In this document: positions 11,500-23,241 of the stretch, in pieces | How the letters are laid out: every line of letters starts with the position of its first letter | Numbering within the stretch: the first letter of the stretch is position 1 | Position numbers and translations under genes: made by a program | Notes under the pieces: generated by a model | Told to the model about the DNA's origin: nothing | The model's input: the letters and a program-made list of their open reading frames with translations, nothing else | The model's database searches: none | Source: Eledone cirrhosa | Taxonomy: Eukaryota > Mollusca > Cephalopoda > Octopoda > Eledonidae | DNA length: 64,000 nt | Direction: 5' to 3' | Assembly (NCBI GenBank): GCA_964016885.1 | Contig: OZ024742.1 | Span: forward strand, 122,364,196-122,428,195

Positions 11500-11903
11500 G
11501 TTTGTATATGTATAATAAAGCCAAAACAATGCAGGTATGGACATAGAATAAAGAATGCAAATGCAAAATATATTGTTGACAATTAGTCTTTTACCTTAGA
11601 TTTATTTAAATGTCCTACATTTTCGAGATGATATCTCTTCTTCGCAGGGAAGTAAAGCGGTTAAACCAGTGTTCTAAATAGCTTGCCAAGTCATACTGAC
11701 AGCATGACTTGGCAAGCTATTTAGAACACTGGTTTGACAGCTTTACTTCCCTCTGAAGGAGAGATATCATCTCGAAAATGTAGGACATTTAAATAAATCT
11801 AAGGTAAAAGACTAATTGTCAACAATATCTTTTGCATTTGCATTCTTTATCCTATGTCCATACCTGCATTGTTTTGGCTTTATTATACATATACACACGT
11901 TTA
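11495..11903. mobile_element. 409-bp near-perfect palindrome (foldback element)
   Basis: The left arm 11495-11694 and right arm 11704-11903 are each 200 bases and reverse-complementary, apart from a few differences clustered near bases 11650-11670 and 11740-11760. The spacer is 9 bases (ACTGACAGC). The outer ends read TAAACGTTTGTATATG and its complement, next to (TA)n. Each arm holds a GAGAT-ATC-ATCTC hairpin followed by GAAAATGTAGGACATTT, which resembles part of a hammerhead ribozyme core. No coding frame. It could be a foldback transposon, a head-to-head dimer of a ribozyme-bearing repeat, or a template-switch product. Confidence 0.85.
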
Positions 11904-11943
11904 TACCTCATTACACAATGCTTCAAGTGAACTATAACCTCCT

Positions 11944-12485
<542 letters not shown>

Positions 12486-12942
12486 TATCGTGCAATGCCT
12501 TTGCGCGAAGATATTTTTTAAAGTGAGGACAGACTGTGCACTGAGCCAATCACACTCTCTGAGCAACAGTAGATATAATCCGAAAAGAAGAAAATATCAA
12601 CATCGTCGCTAACTACTTAGCCGCAGGTTTTATATCGGAGTTATCCCAGTTTCCTGAGTTGCCTTCTCCTAGAAGAATGCCCTGACAAAGGCTAGGTGTC
12701 CTTCACTCCCAGTGGTTGAACCACGCGGTACATGTGTATATACATATTTACACACTTTCGGATGGCCGATGACTCTTATGAGTTCTTTCGCCCTTTGTCA
12801 GGTTTTGTTTTTTGTCCTGCAGGGTGTCCAAAATCACCCTCCTCACAAAGTAAAATTGGTGGGGTTGCCGGTTTAGTTGCCGACGACCCCACCATGCGAC
12901 GGGTTGTACTGTGTTCCATGTTACCAGTAGCACTCAAGAGTG

Positions 12943-12947
<5 letters not shown>
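12486..12947 (-). repeat. R-family repeat, inverted diverged copy
   Basis: The minus strand begins near GGGTCACTCTTGAGTGCTAC and carries the shared AAAACCTGACAAAGGGCGAAA-type core (read here as the complement of TTCGCCCTTTGTCAGG) and TCTCCTAGAAGAATGCCCTG, as in the copy at 55.2-55.8 kb. It lies head to head with the plus-strand copy at 13016, separated by (TA)n. Confidence 0.7.
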
Positions 12948-13007
<60 letters not shown>

Positions 13008-13015
13008 GTCATATT
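12948..13015. repeat. (TA)n(TATG)n array between opposed R repeats
   Basis: (TA)n followed by three ATGT units at the centre of the head-to-head R pair. Confidence 0.9.
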
Positions 13016-13624
13016 GTCAGGTCACCAGTTGGTGCTACTGGTAACATGTATCGCAGTACAACCTGTCCCATGGTCGGGTCGTTGGTGGCTAAACTGGCAA
13101 CCCAAACAAGGTTTCTTGGTGAGGAGGGTGACTTTGGACATCCTGCAGGACTAAAAACAAAACCTGTCAAAGGGCAAAGGAGCTCTTAAGAGTCAATGGC
13201 CATCCACATCACCGGGAGAGATGACCCCTTAGCCTTTGTCAAGGCAGAATTCTAGGAGAAAGAAAACTCTGATATAACACCTGCAACCCTGATGGTATCC
13301 AATGATGTTGACTTATTCTTCTTTCTGGTAAATATCATCTTGGTTAAGAAAGTGGGACTGGCTTTGTGGAGTGCCTTTACTCACTATAAAAGCTTCACGG
13401 CACAGGCATTGCTTTATATCTGGAGATCTCTCTGCACTTTTCATCACATGGTACCATGGGCTCAGCACAATGTGTCAATAATTGTCACAAGTGTAGTGTT
13501 TGTACCAGAGTTTTCAAGTCGCTGGCTGGACTGGGAAGTTACACTCGTTCAACGCATCGGTAGGAGTTCTCCTACATGGATATAAAGTAGTCGCCGTACT
13601 CGAAAACGAGGTGGCAGCCACCAT
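13016..13624 (+). repeat. R-family interspersed repeat, copy 2
   Basis: Near-identical to 4992-5601 over its whole length, from GTCAGGTCACCAGTTGGTG to GGCAGCCACC, differing at scattered single bases. (ATGT)n and (TA)n flank both ends. Its shared frame 13292-13585 shows no known domain. Confidence 0.8.
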
Positions 13625-13659
13625 GTATGTATGTATATATATATTTATATATATATATA

Positions 13660-14187
13660 GTTATTGTATGTGTGGATGTGTATGTTTTGAGTTGTATGTG
13701 TGCATGTGTATATGCTTTGTGTCTGTACATGTGTATATGCAGTTATTAAATGCAAAATCTTTGGAATGTTTTACATATTTTTACTGTTCCATTAATGGAT
13801 TGTACTTGCAATTTCCTAACTAGTTGTGTTCTTTCTGTTGCTGTGAAGCCTAGCTTCTCAAGATTTGTATTGAGGCAGTTACTTACCCAGTGCCCCAATA
13901 ATCACAGTCATAAATCTGATATTTGTCTTCGATACATCCTTAATTTTTTTGTTGATGTTGTGTTCAGCCATGCTGTTTGTAGCAAATCCTTGTAAAATGA
14001 ATTATGTATTTAGTAGGATATCTCTACGAATTAGAATAAATGGTGTCTTCAGAAGGGATAGTTAGAAGAATAACCAGTTATTCAACCTGACTGTAGTTGT
14101 GGCATTACTGTCGGAGATAGTATTCATCTTAAATTTAATAAATAGTCTCCCACGCCAAAATATGGGACTGATCGCGTTGACTGTCTT
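13660..14187. other. unassigned DNA
   Basis: GT-biased then ordinary AT-rich sequence, no gene recognised. Confidence 0.45.
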
Positions 14188-14350
14188 TATGTATGTATGT
14201 ATGTATGTATGTATGTATGCATGTATGTATGTATGTATGTATGTATGTATGTATGTATGTATGTATGTATGTATGTATGTATGTATGTACGTATGTATGT
14301 ATGCGTGTGTGTGTGTGTGTCTGTGTGCGTGTGCGTGCGTGTGGGTGTCG
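14188..14350. repeat. (ATGT)n then (GT)n microsatellite
   Basis: About 28 ATGT units with rare substitutions pass into GT-rich sequence. The Met-Tyr-Val-Cys frames are artefacts. Confidence 0.95.
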
Positions 14351-15005
14351 GTGTATGTATGTATATACGTATGCAGAAATTTATATCCTGGCCAAATGTA
14401 TACTGCTACACAACCGTTATTGTCTCCCGAAAGAATGTCCCGAGTATACATGGAAACTTGACCTTTCACTTGAAACACTTTTATGCCATATATCTTTTTA
14501 CTTTTTCGTAAATAAAGGTTTCGACCACAGAGTCATTATATCTCGCGACCAACATCTATCACATTTTCTGTATTTTATTTGTCCTTTGCTGGCTCATATC
14601 CAGTACATGCATGCAATCTGCAACATCAGCAAAACAGAGTTATTATTGTTGTTGTTTGCTTTTTCTTTCCCATCCACATTCTTTTCATGACATGTCTACT
14701 TTTCAACTGTAATTATTTGTATTTGAAAATTTATGTTTGTGTGATTGTCATAATTTTCTCTTTACTATCGTTTATATCATTTATTGTGTGTCTTTGAAAC
14801 TGTAAAATGTTTTCGCAAAAGGTCATGGCACGTATATGTAATTTTTTAACATTGAAGACATGGCTCTGTGGTTATAAAGTTTACTTCGCAGTTATATGGT
14901 AACTGATTTAGACTGAGCTTTTTTGACTAATGAACTTATATACCAGCAAGGTGACCGATGCTATATGAACGCAATTGCATAGGCCATAACTGATTTGAAA
15001 CCAGT
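14351..15005. other. unassigned DNA
   Basis: No SINE, LINE or coding signal recognised. Confidence 0.45.
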
Positions 15006-15010
15006 TATAA

Positions 15011-15380
<370 letters not shown>

Positions 15381-15529
15381 ATATTTATATGATGGCTGCA
15401 AACTATGCTAAGAATATTGCAATCGCCTTTCAGATCATAGAGTTTGGTGCCCTTTTTGGCTACGGCGAGCCCCACGAATCTGTGACATAACCTGAACAAG
15501 CAATGTCTGTGCTACGAAGGTTTTTTAAG

Positions 15530-15690
15530 TGGGGAAAGGCCTTGCACTCTCTCGAAAAAACTACCCGAAAAGGAGAACTGGTCAACATTTTCGGATGCAA
15601 CCCCAAGCCGCCGGTCTTTTTTCGGGTTTCCCTCTCCTAGAAAGGTGTTGTGACAACAACTGGGGGTCTTTCACTCTGCTGAGTTCCTCC
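15530..15690 (-). repeat. possible diverged R-family fragment
   Basis: TCTCCTAGAAAGGTGTTGTG and CTTTCACTC align loosely with the TCTCCTAGAAGAATGCCCTG ... CCTTCACTCCC section of the R copy at 12.5-12.9 kb, in the same relative order. The match is patchy. Confidence 0.3.
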
Positions 15691-15703
15691 GCCCCATATA
15701 TGT

Positions 15704-16715
15704 ATGTTTATAGAGAGAGACTTAGCATCTACCTTCAATGAGTTAGGCCTTAGGATAACAGTAGCCACCAACCTCTCTAGCGTAGATTTCTTAGACATTA
15801 AATTAGACCTTCGCACACACACCCACAGACCCTTCCATAAGCTAAACGAGAAACTTAATTACATTCACAAGGACTCATGCCACCCTCCCACTGTTTTTAG
15901 AAACTTCGTTAAGAATATCAGTACTAGAATCTCAAACCTCTCCTCTAATAAGGCTATTTTTGACAGGGCGGCAGCTTACTATAATACGGCGTTGGCTAAC
16001 AGCGACTTCTCACAACCTATCACCTACTCTCTCACTATCAACAACAGCAATAAGAAAAGAAAGCGCAACAATAGACAAACTATCTGGTCCTCTCCTCCCT
16101 TCTCACTCAACGTTAAAACCAATGTAGGAAAACAATTTCTAGCCCTCTTAGATAGGTTATAAATACCGCTCCATCTTTAACCGACACAAAGTAAAACTAG
16201 GATACTCCTGCGCTAAGAACATGACGGCCCACGTCACCAGCAGCCCTAGGAGCAACACCCCACCAGGGTGCTCTTGCCGTAAGCCTGAAGCTAGCCCCCT
16301 TCAACAGCAATGCAACACACCAGTTGTAATCTATGAAGCTGTGGTCACTTCCAACCGACCAAACGAACCACAGGAGGTCAAATCCTATGTGGGCATTGCG
16401 GAGGGCCGATTCAAGGAGCGTTTCCTGAACCACCAGTCTACCTTCAGATACCCGGACAGACGTTCATCCACAAAACTCGCGAGCCACGTATGGTCCCTCA
16501 AGTCTCAAGTATAGGCTACGCCATTCAATGGAAAGCCATCACTAAGTCCAAGCCATACGCAAGGGGAAATCCGACGTGTGGCTTATGTATTGACGAACGG
16601 ATAACTATCCTAAAGAGATTACGCAATAGTGATTGCCTAAACACGAGAAGTGAATTTTTTTAACGTTGTCCACGCGTCACCAAACATCTATTGCATAACT
16701 ACAAGGCTCCGGACT
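15704..16715 (+). pseudogene. PLE reverse transcriptase C-terminus plus GIY-YIG nuclease, broken
   Basis: The opening frame has SSVDFLDIKLDLRT, like the region just after the RT palm in PLEs, then HKDSCHPPTVFRNFVKNIS and WSSPPFSLNVKTNVGKQFL, typical of the connector. After a stop and frameshift near 16160 it resumes with a Cys-rich CSCRK...C segment, VVIYEAVVTS (the GIY position), SYVGIAEGRFKERFLNH (the YIG position plus the conserved Arg) and LASHVWSLKSQ. Beyond another stop at ~16512 a further frame reads YAIQWKAITKSKPYARGN and CGLCIDERITIL, the usual C-terminus. The intact enzyme would reverse-transcribe and cut target DNA. This copy is dead. Confidence 0.75.
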
Positions 16716-16888
16716 GGTTCTTTGTAATTTTATTTTTAATTTTTTTAATTTTATTTTCAACCAAAAAACTTTCCGGACTTTCGCAGTTATCTCCCTTACA
16801 CCTCCCGCACGCAGTGTAGTATTGCCTGTGTGAAGTGACCGAGTTTCTGCGCATACGCGTTCGTACGGTTGTCCTTCCTGTTCCTATA

Positions 16889-16946
16889 ACCATACACATC
16901 CCGAGCTGAAGATCCGCGAAGGTGAAACAATTGTTCTCGGTATGGT
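16889..16946 (+). ncRNA. candidate type I hammerhead ribozyme in PLE tail
   Basis: The fold reads as follows. Helix I outer pairing: ACCATA (16889-16894) with TATGGT (16941-16946). A six-base bulge (CACATC) lies on the 5' side only. Helix I inner pairing: CCGAG (16901-16905) with CTCGG (16936-16940). The core is CTGAAGA (16906-16912). A small helix II is CC/GG around GCGAA, with a T-T opposition at its base. GAAA follows at 16924-16927. A minimal helix III, A-C paired with G-T around AATT, precedes the cleavage-site T at 16935. All universally conserved core residues (CUGANGA, GAAA, UH) are present. The very short, self-complementary helix III is what is reported for PLE hammerheads, which act as dimers. 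The weak point is helix II. Confidence 0.6.
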
Positions 16947-17147
16947 GAACTAACTGTTGTGTAACCACTTCTATATATATATATATATACGTGTGCTATT
17001 GACGCACGCGAGATTTTATACCCAGTCCAGAAGTATTTTTTTTTATATTCTGTATTATGGTTAAGTGGTGAAATTGTTACTGTCCAGTTTGTATATAGTG
17101 GATCATTGGACAAAACTAGTGTGCACAAGTGAAATGCCTGAATCGTA

Positions 17148-17339
17148 ATAATAATTGTTTCTACTTTTGGCACAAGGCCAGCAATCACCTAGTGCATTAC
17201 TGGTACTTTATTTTATCGACCCCGTAAGGATGAAAGGCAAAGTTAACCTCGGCAGGATTTGAACTCAGAATGGCAAGGGCCGTAACTCTATGCGTCAAAG
17301 CATCGAGTCCGACCCTCTACCGATACTGCCAATCCACCG
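17148..17339 (-). mobile_element. tRNA-derived SINE family A
   Basis: Minus-strand copy with the tRNA-like head GGATTGGCAGTATCGGTAG (A box), GAGTTCAAATCC-type B box, the body CTTTCATCCTTACGGGGTCG and the 3' end GGCCTTGTGCCAAAAGTAG followed by (ATT)n. It is essentially full length. Confidence 0.9.
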
Positions 17340-17345
17340 TCTTCG

Positions 17346-17532
17346 TAATAATAATTGTTTCTACTTTAGGCACAAGGCCAGCAATAAACCAGTACATTAC
17401 TGGTACTTTATTTAATCGACCCCATAAGGATGAAAGGCAAAGTTAACCTAGGCAGGAATTGAACTCAGACTGTAAAGGGACGTAACTATGCTAGAAAGCA
17501 TGGCGTCCAACCCTCTACCGATACGGCCAATT
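17346..17532 (-). mobile_element. tRNA-derived SINE family A, tandem neighbour
   Basis: A second minus-strand copy begins within ~7 bases of the previous one. It is slightly more diverged, and its extreme tRNA-like end is lost near 17532. Confidence 0.88.
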
Positions 17533-17547
17533 AATAATAATGTATAT

Positions 17548-18775
17548 ATTGGGTCGTTAAATATGAAATGTGTAGTGAGGCATATGGTCAACTTTTAGAG
17601 CTTCTTATTTCACATTGGCATTATATTTTGGCATCCTTTTGTTTTTGTTAGAAAGCTGCCACACATATTTCCTCTTTCTAAATCATTTTGCACTTTAAAA
17701 ATATAAAAAAATCTTTTTTTATTATTCTTATTTATAGATGGAGAAGTCGGAAATTCGTACGATTAAGAAATATGAGTTCTTACGTTGAAATACAGCATCG
17801 CAGACAGCTCGGAATATTAATGGTGTATTTTACTCTAATATTACTACACAGTAGACAGTATCTAATTGGTTTGCAAAATCTCGTTCTGGTAACTTTGACC
17901 TCACGAATGAGCCACACGATCGGCCAGAATCAAAGGTGGATAATGACGAACTGAATGTCAACGTCGACTCAGATTCATCTCAAAGTGCACATGAATTCTC
18001 GTTGATGTTTGGTGTTAGCAAACAATATTAACTCACATAGCTGAAGTCGGTAAAGTGAAAACGTTGGATAAGTGGGTTGCACATGAACTGAATGCACAGC
18101 AGAAACAACAACGTTTGGAAGCTTGCATGATGTTGCTTTCTCGTCACAAAAGGGATCCATTTTTTAATCGAATTGTAACGTGTGATGAGAAATGGATCCA
18201 GTACGATAATCGTAAACGTTCAGCACAGTGGGTGTACTAGGACAAGCCACCAAAACACAGCCCAAAGTGAAATATTCATCAAAAGAAGCTGATGGTGAGT
18301 GTTTGGCCGTCTGGCGCAGGGGTTACTTATGATTTCATGTAACATGGCTCATCGATCACGGCAGAAGTATCCTGCAACCAGCTGGACCAAATGATCCAAA
18401 AACTTGCAGAAAAACAGCCTAGATTGGTCAACCGATCGTCTCTTATTCTATTGCACGACAATGCTAGACCACACACTTCACAAATCACAGTGGGAAAACT
18501 ACAGGAGTAGGTGTTGGAAGTACTCCATCATCCACCATACTCACCCGATTTTGTCCCCACTGACTACCACTTCTTCCGGAATTTGGATAACTTTTTCACA
18601 GGAAAACAATTTAATTCCGACAATGCTGTAAAACAGGCCTTCCGAGATTTCATTGACTATCGATTACCAAGCTTTTACACCACCGGACTGAACAAACAAG
18701 CGCTGAAGTGGCAAAACAGTATTGATAATATGGGAGCATACTTTGATGAATAAAACTATTCCTTGTATTTATAAA
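17548..18775 (+). mobile_element. mariner transposon, degraded
   Basis: A candidate 5' end at ATTGGGTCGTTAAATATG, preceded by TA, lies 190 bases upstream of the transposase start. I find no inverted copy of that end after the stop codon. The element appears to lose its 3' terminus where the next mariner remnant begins, around 18775. Confidence 0.75.
17738..18753 (+). pseudogene. mariner DD34D transposase, inactivated
   Basis: The length (~338 codons from ATG 17738 to TAA 18751-18753) matches mariner. The start MEKSEIRTIKKYEFLR fits the usual mariner N-terminus. The catalytic residues are visible: the first Asp in VTCDEKW (codon at 18184), the second in LLHDNARPH (18457) and the third in PTDYHFF (18562), with exactly 34 residues between the last two. 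The linker HPPYSPD is also present. In-frame stops occur near 17785, 17852, 18237 and 18507, and a one-base shift lies near 18027. The enzyme would cut and paste the element at TA sites; this copy cannot be expressed. Confidence 0.88.
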
Positions 18776-19535
18776 GCAAAATGGGTCGACAAAATTCACA
18801 AATTTCAGGACGAGGACATGGTGCATTTCATCTGTGAAGTGGCTGAGGGCATTGTGCAGAGAGTCATTAATGACGATCTGAACATTCACAAAGTTTGTTC
18901 TCAGGGAGATCAATGAAGAGGCGCGTTTATGATATTAGTAAATGGTTGAGGGGATCGCCTAGAATCCTTGTGTTCCTGAATCTCTGGTAACCTGTGACGA
19001 AAACTGGGTCCACTTTTATGGTCCTCAGACCAAGGGACAGAGTGTCCAGTGAAAACATTCTGACTCCCTAAGACCCAAGAAGGCCAGGCAAAGCAGGGCC
19101 ACTGGGAAGCTTCTAAATCCACTGGGTCTCCCGCGGTGAAACAGTCAACAAGGAGTACTATGCAGAGGATTATAGGCAGTTCAGAAAGAGATTTCGTTGC
19201 AAGAGACCTGAATTCTTCAAGTCTGGTCAGTGACACCAGCACCAGGACAATAGGTTCTGACACAAAGCCACCTTAGTGACCAACTACATGGCCAATATGA
19301 GGATGAAGACTGCGACTCATTCTCCCTACAATCCAGACAGCTCCATGTGACGTCGGGTTGTTCTCGAAGCTGAAGGAGAAGCTCAGAAGTTTCCGTTTTG
19401 AGAATGTGGAGGAGATAAAGGAGGCTATAACAAGTGCCTTGGACACTTTCACTACAAGGTGGCCTTCCAGAAGTGGCTGCAACGCTCTAACAAATTTATT
19501 AACGTTGAATGTTCGTACTTTGAGCTTTTTATTGA
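18776..19535 (+). pseudogene. second mariner-like transposase remnant
   Basis: The frame at 18722-18916 contains EVAEGIVQRVINDDLN then KVCS, typical of the helix-turn-helix and linker of mariner transposases. A GDENWVHFYGPQTKGQ segment (~18996) corresponds to the first catalytic Asp block. A DVGLFSKLKEKLRSFRFENV segment (~19350) is the block after the third Asp. The middle is damaged by several indels, and the clean HDNARPH block is not visible. It belongs to a different mariner lineage from the copy just upstream, in the same orientation and directly abutting it. Confidence 0.65.
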
Positions 19536-19874
19536 TATGAACTTTTTAAAAATGTATCTTTGATAAAAGTCACACAAACTCTCTATATATAATGAACGTG
19601 ACTCCAAAGAGAAAACAGACTGAATATACCTAGCCTGCGCGCAAGACTGATGTGACCTGACACATATAAAAGATCAACTACTATAAAATACTATTTGGAG
19701 TGGAAAATACCTAACAACAAACAGAGAAAGATTGATAAATATAATAAAAACATGAAAACCAACCCCTAAAACGTTTTTCTATAATCAACGAAGGCGTAAA
19801 AACGATTGTGAAGGTGAAACAAAAACAAAATCAAACAACCTAGGGTCAATATCCCGCATGATACGTCAGAAATA

Positions 19875-19920
19875 ATGAAAGACACAATGAAAGACACAAT
19901 GAAAGACACAATGAAAGTCA
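19875..19920. repeat. 14-bp tandem repeat, three copies
   Basis: AATGAAAGACACAATGAAAG: a unit of 14 bases repeated about three times. Confidence 0.8.
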
Positions 19921-20029
19921 ATGAAGCCCAAGAACTCCTGAATAAAGGCAAAGACGGAAGAACTGATCTCGCTGTAGAAGAAAAATATCAGGCAACATAT
20001 AACTATTAGAACAAAATAATAAAAATGGA

Positions 20030-21350
20030 TCCTAAGTATGAAATGTAGAACGTGCAACAAGCACAATGAGATTGATGATCTTTTCTTGCAAAGTCCTCTT
20101 CGTTTCCAGACCCCAATATGAAAATAGACGGTACCAGACAACAAACACACAATAATCTGGGACATGTCGATCAAATCTGAAAAGAAATCATGGAAATATT
20201 CCAGGTATAATACAAATGACTGAAAATAAAAACCATACACACTGATAAATACCGAGATTGTTTCTAAATAAAACCTTGCCCGAAAAAGTGGAAACACTGT
20301 CAAAAGGAAAGGAACTTGAAACTGAAACATACAAGATATACGACAAGATGTAGATACATGTACTCAAAATGTGATTACTGTGTGTGGAACAACACTAATG
20401 ATAACACTGCGAAGCGGGTAATTTTGATACACAATCAAAATGTCAATCCCCGAATACGTATCACTAAAACAAGTGCCTTATGCTACTACCTAAATATTAT
20501 GAAATAATCAACGTAGGAATACAAAAAATACATAATGCGGGATAATGGACACTTAATGCATATAACAACAAAAATAAAACAAAAAATAAAATGGACGAAA
20601 TAAACGAAAATTATTTTGTCTTCAAAGAAGCCAAACAATAAGAGGCAGAAACTGAAATGACAGACCATTATGAAAAGAATGAATCGGAAAAAACAACAGA
20701 AATTGCAAAAAGGCTAAAATCTATGCTAAAAGCAAATTTCTGGGAGACTATCATAAACCGTTCGGAGGAAAAAAGCAGCCTAGAGGTAAATTCTCAAAAA
20801 AGCTGAATAGATAGAAAGAAGAAAAAGCGAACTCACAATATTAACTCCTAAACACAAATTCAAGGACTCCCTACTAGAAACCACCAAAGGTTATTATAAG
20901 TAAAATACATTACGTAACTCCATGTATATTCGGAGATGGATAAGAAATAATTAGCCTCATTGTGTGTCTACCCAGGCAATAACATTTTATTCATCGCCCT
21001 TATAGAGTTGAGTTTTCTATATATTGAAAGGAATGTCATTATTATGAAATGTTAACAGAAAAATGTTGGGATACACGTATATTGACAACAATGTTCCGGG
21101 ATATTCCAATAGAAAATGGTATGGAGATTACCTCTAATCGATCAGATTTTGTAGTTAAACGCCTCTAGGAAAAGAAACCGATGTATCAATTCCAAGACAA
21201 GACAATACATCTCTAAAATATATGATCCAAATATAACAATGTGAAATTAATTAGAGGTGCTCTGGGAATCTAAAAACCCCAGTATTTTTCAGATATATAA
21301 AACCTAGAAAACATAGCTAGATGCAAAAATGAAAACAGTTGAACCGAGTT
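20030..21350 (+). pseudogene. very old LINE with restriction-like-endonuclease C-terminus
   Basis: Two short islands resemble the C-terminus of R4-like LINEs. Near 20040 KCRTCNKHNEIDD is followed by TIIWDMSIKSE, like the zinc-binding motif and the start of the nuclease domain. Near 21090 the frame reads IPIENGMEITSNRSDFVV, where relatives have an RPD nuclease motif, followed by IRGALGI and LENIARCKN in shifted frames. They may be one element with an insertion between, or two. Everything is riddled with stops. I could not find a convincing RT palm here. Confidence 0.4.
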
Positions 21351-21399
21351 GTAAAGGAAAACAAATCTCCATCAGCTGTTTAATCAAAGGGACAGACAA

Positions 21400-22260
21400 T
21401 TTGTAACGATAACGTGCAATTGGCTGAGCTCAGTCACGAGTAACATCAACATACTTCACAAGTCGATTCAACATTGGAGTATGCAGGAAAAGTAGGGCAT
21501 TTCGCATTACAGTAAAGCCAATCCGAATCACTTCGAAACTGTTTCAGTCTTTTCAATTTCAATGACAAATATCCAATCCACCGCACGATGGATTAAATAA
21601 TGAGTGCTGAGGATGCCACGCAGTAAGATCGAACACCTGGCATAAAGATAGGGACGATAAAATTACAACAAGCTCAACAAATATGAAATCAAACGAGGAA
21701 AACATCAAAGGATATATTTGTATGCATCACGTTAATCTATTAGTGAAACGTTATTGTTCTCATTTAGTGTAAATATTTTATTGCAAGTGTCTGAACTCAA
21801 TGACCGATTAGCACCAAGTCTAAATACATTAATGGCGCACAAGTGAAATCACTCACAGACATGTTCATTCCACCACGCTAAAAAACCAATACAATACAAT
21901 ACAAATGAAAATCATACATGTTTAACAATCTTGTTAAATGTTTTTGGTCGAATGGTCAATAATTTGTGTATGAAAATCTCCGTAACATTAAAATCAAATA
22001 TGCTGATATTTTGTGTAAGGTTGGTCAAAAGGCCTCAAGTGCTTTGAATAAAATAATTCACGTATGAGTATTGACAAAAAGAATGATAATTCAGAGATTT
22101 TTCCCGATAAATAGAGATTGATAAGTAAGTAATAAAACTAAGCAGGAAATAAACCTAGATTAAAATTAAATATGTATGCCATCAGTTTAGCTAATTCAAG
22201 AATATACTATTTCAAAATAATTAAATAAATACATAACTAAAACGTTAGAAAAATTAAATA
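21400..22260. other. unassigned AT-rich DNA
   Basis: No feature recognised. Confidence 0.45.
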
Positions 22261-22261
22261 A

Positions 22262-22345
22262 TGGTTTTTGATGTAGGCACAAGGCCAGCACCTTTTGGAG
22301 AAGGTAAAGTCGATTAAATAAACCTAAGTAGATTACTGGTACTAA
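22262..22345 (-). mobile_element. SINE family A, truncated
   Basis: The 3' part only: the complement of GTAGGCACAAGGCCAGCA and a longer variant middle (AAAGTCGATTAAAT), ending at TACTGGTACT. The tRNA-like head is missing. Confidence 0.75.
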
Positions 22346-22504
22346 TGAAAACAACGAACAAATAACAAAATTACAAAAAAAAAAGAAGAATAACACTAAT
22401 TTCATTAACCATGACGATAAAAATAAAACATAGCGAAATATATAAAATCTTCTTCGTATTATTATTGTTCCGAAGATGGTCATGGGGGCAGGCTCCTCAG
22501 ACAC

Positions 22505-23235
22505 GCCTTCAAGAGGTCCATATCATAAGCAACTGCCTCTGAATTATTCGGCTGGATCCCTAAGCGAGACAATTCGAAGCAATTGAAATACATACCATTT
22601 GGCATATACAAACAAATTCTAGAATGCTTACAAAACTTTAGCTACTAAAAGCCAAACCAAAACAAAGCAACGGAAAATAGGAATGAAATGAAATGGAAAT
22701 AGTTATATAGTAAAATCTGTATACAATCCTCTTATGGACAAACGAAAAATCATCCGAAATGGTAAGCCCTATTATTCTGAAGAATAGACAGAATGAATTA
22801 AAACCAAAACCAAAACTATATAGAAGTCTATAAAGTATAGGCCTAAAGATTACACATACTGAAATGCAATAACATATGAGGAAAATGTAAACACAAACCC
22901 TCTTCCATTAGAAAAGAATGAATGCTGAACAGAATTTTGACGTTGGAAACAGCAATTATTGATCTGCTGTGTCATACCCAAAGACTATAGAAGGAGAAAA
23001 TGATCGAAGCATAGTGTAAATTGACAACATACAAGCTTTGTATTGGAATCCTTATTTCCGGGAAACATCGAGCCTGTCTCAAGTAAAAGTCTGTCTCATC
23101 AGGGCAGTGTTTATCCCGGTTTTCGTGGCGTGAAGCGTCTGAGAGTGAATGAATCCAACCGAACAGAACGCCAGTCTATTGCTGAGTTAAGACCCCAGCT
23201 ATTGCTGGTACACAATTTCAACAGAGTATAATGAT
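22505..23235. other. unassigned AT-rich DNA
   Basis: No feature recognised. A short frame at 23043-23231 has no known motif. Confidence 0.45.
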
Positions 23236-23241
23236 GAAACT

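Larger units (their letters stand above)
15700..16975 (+). mobile_element. Penelope-like element with GIY-YIG endonuclease and ribozyme-like 3' region
   Basis: A 5'-truncated PLE. The 3' part of the RT protein and the GIY-YIG domain run from 15704 to about 16715. They are followed by about 250 bases of non-coding tail that holds a hammerhead-like fold (16889-16946) and stops at (TA)n near 16973. PLE tails and pseudo-LTRs are known to carry hammerhead ribozymes, so the placement fits. The coding part has stops and a frameshift. Confidence 0.75.

Noticed and set aside
14099..14478. Overlapping frames of MYVC/THIY repeats on both strands
   Set aside because: They are translations of the (ATGT)n array and are open in several frames because the array lacks stops.
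17148..17340. Possible tRNA gene (A and B boxes present)
   Set aside because: The boxes belong to a SINE head repeated some twenty times in the window; no cloverleaf with an acceptor stem is formed.
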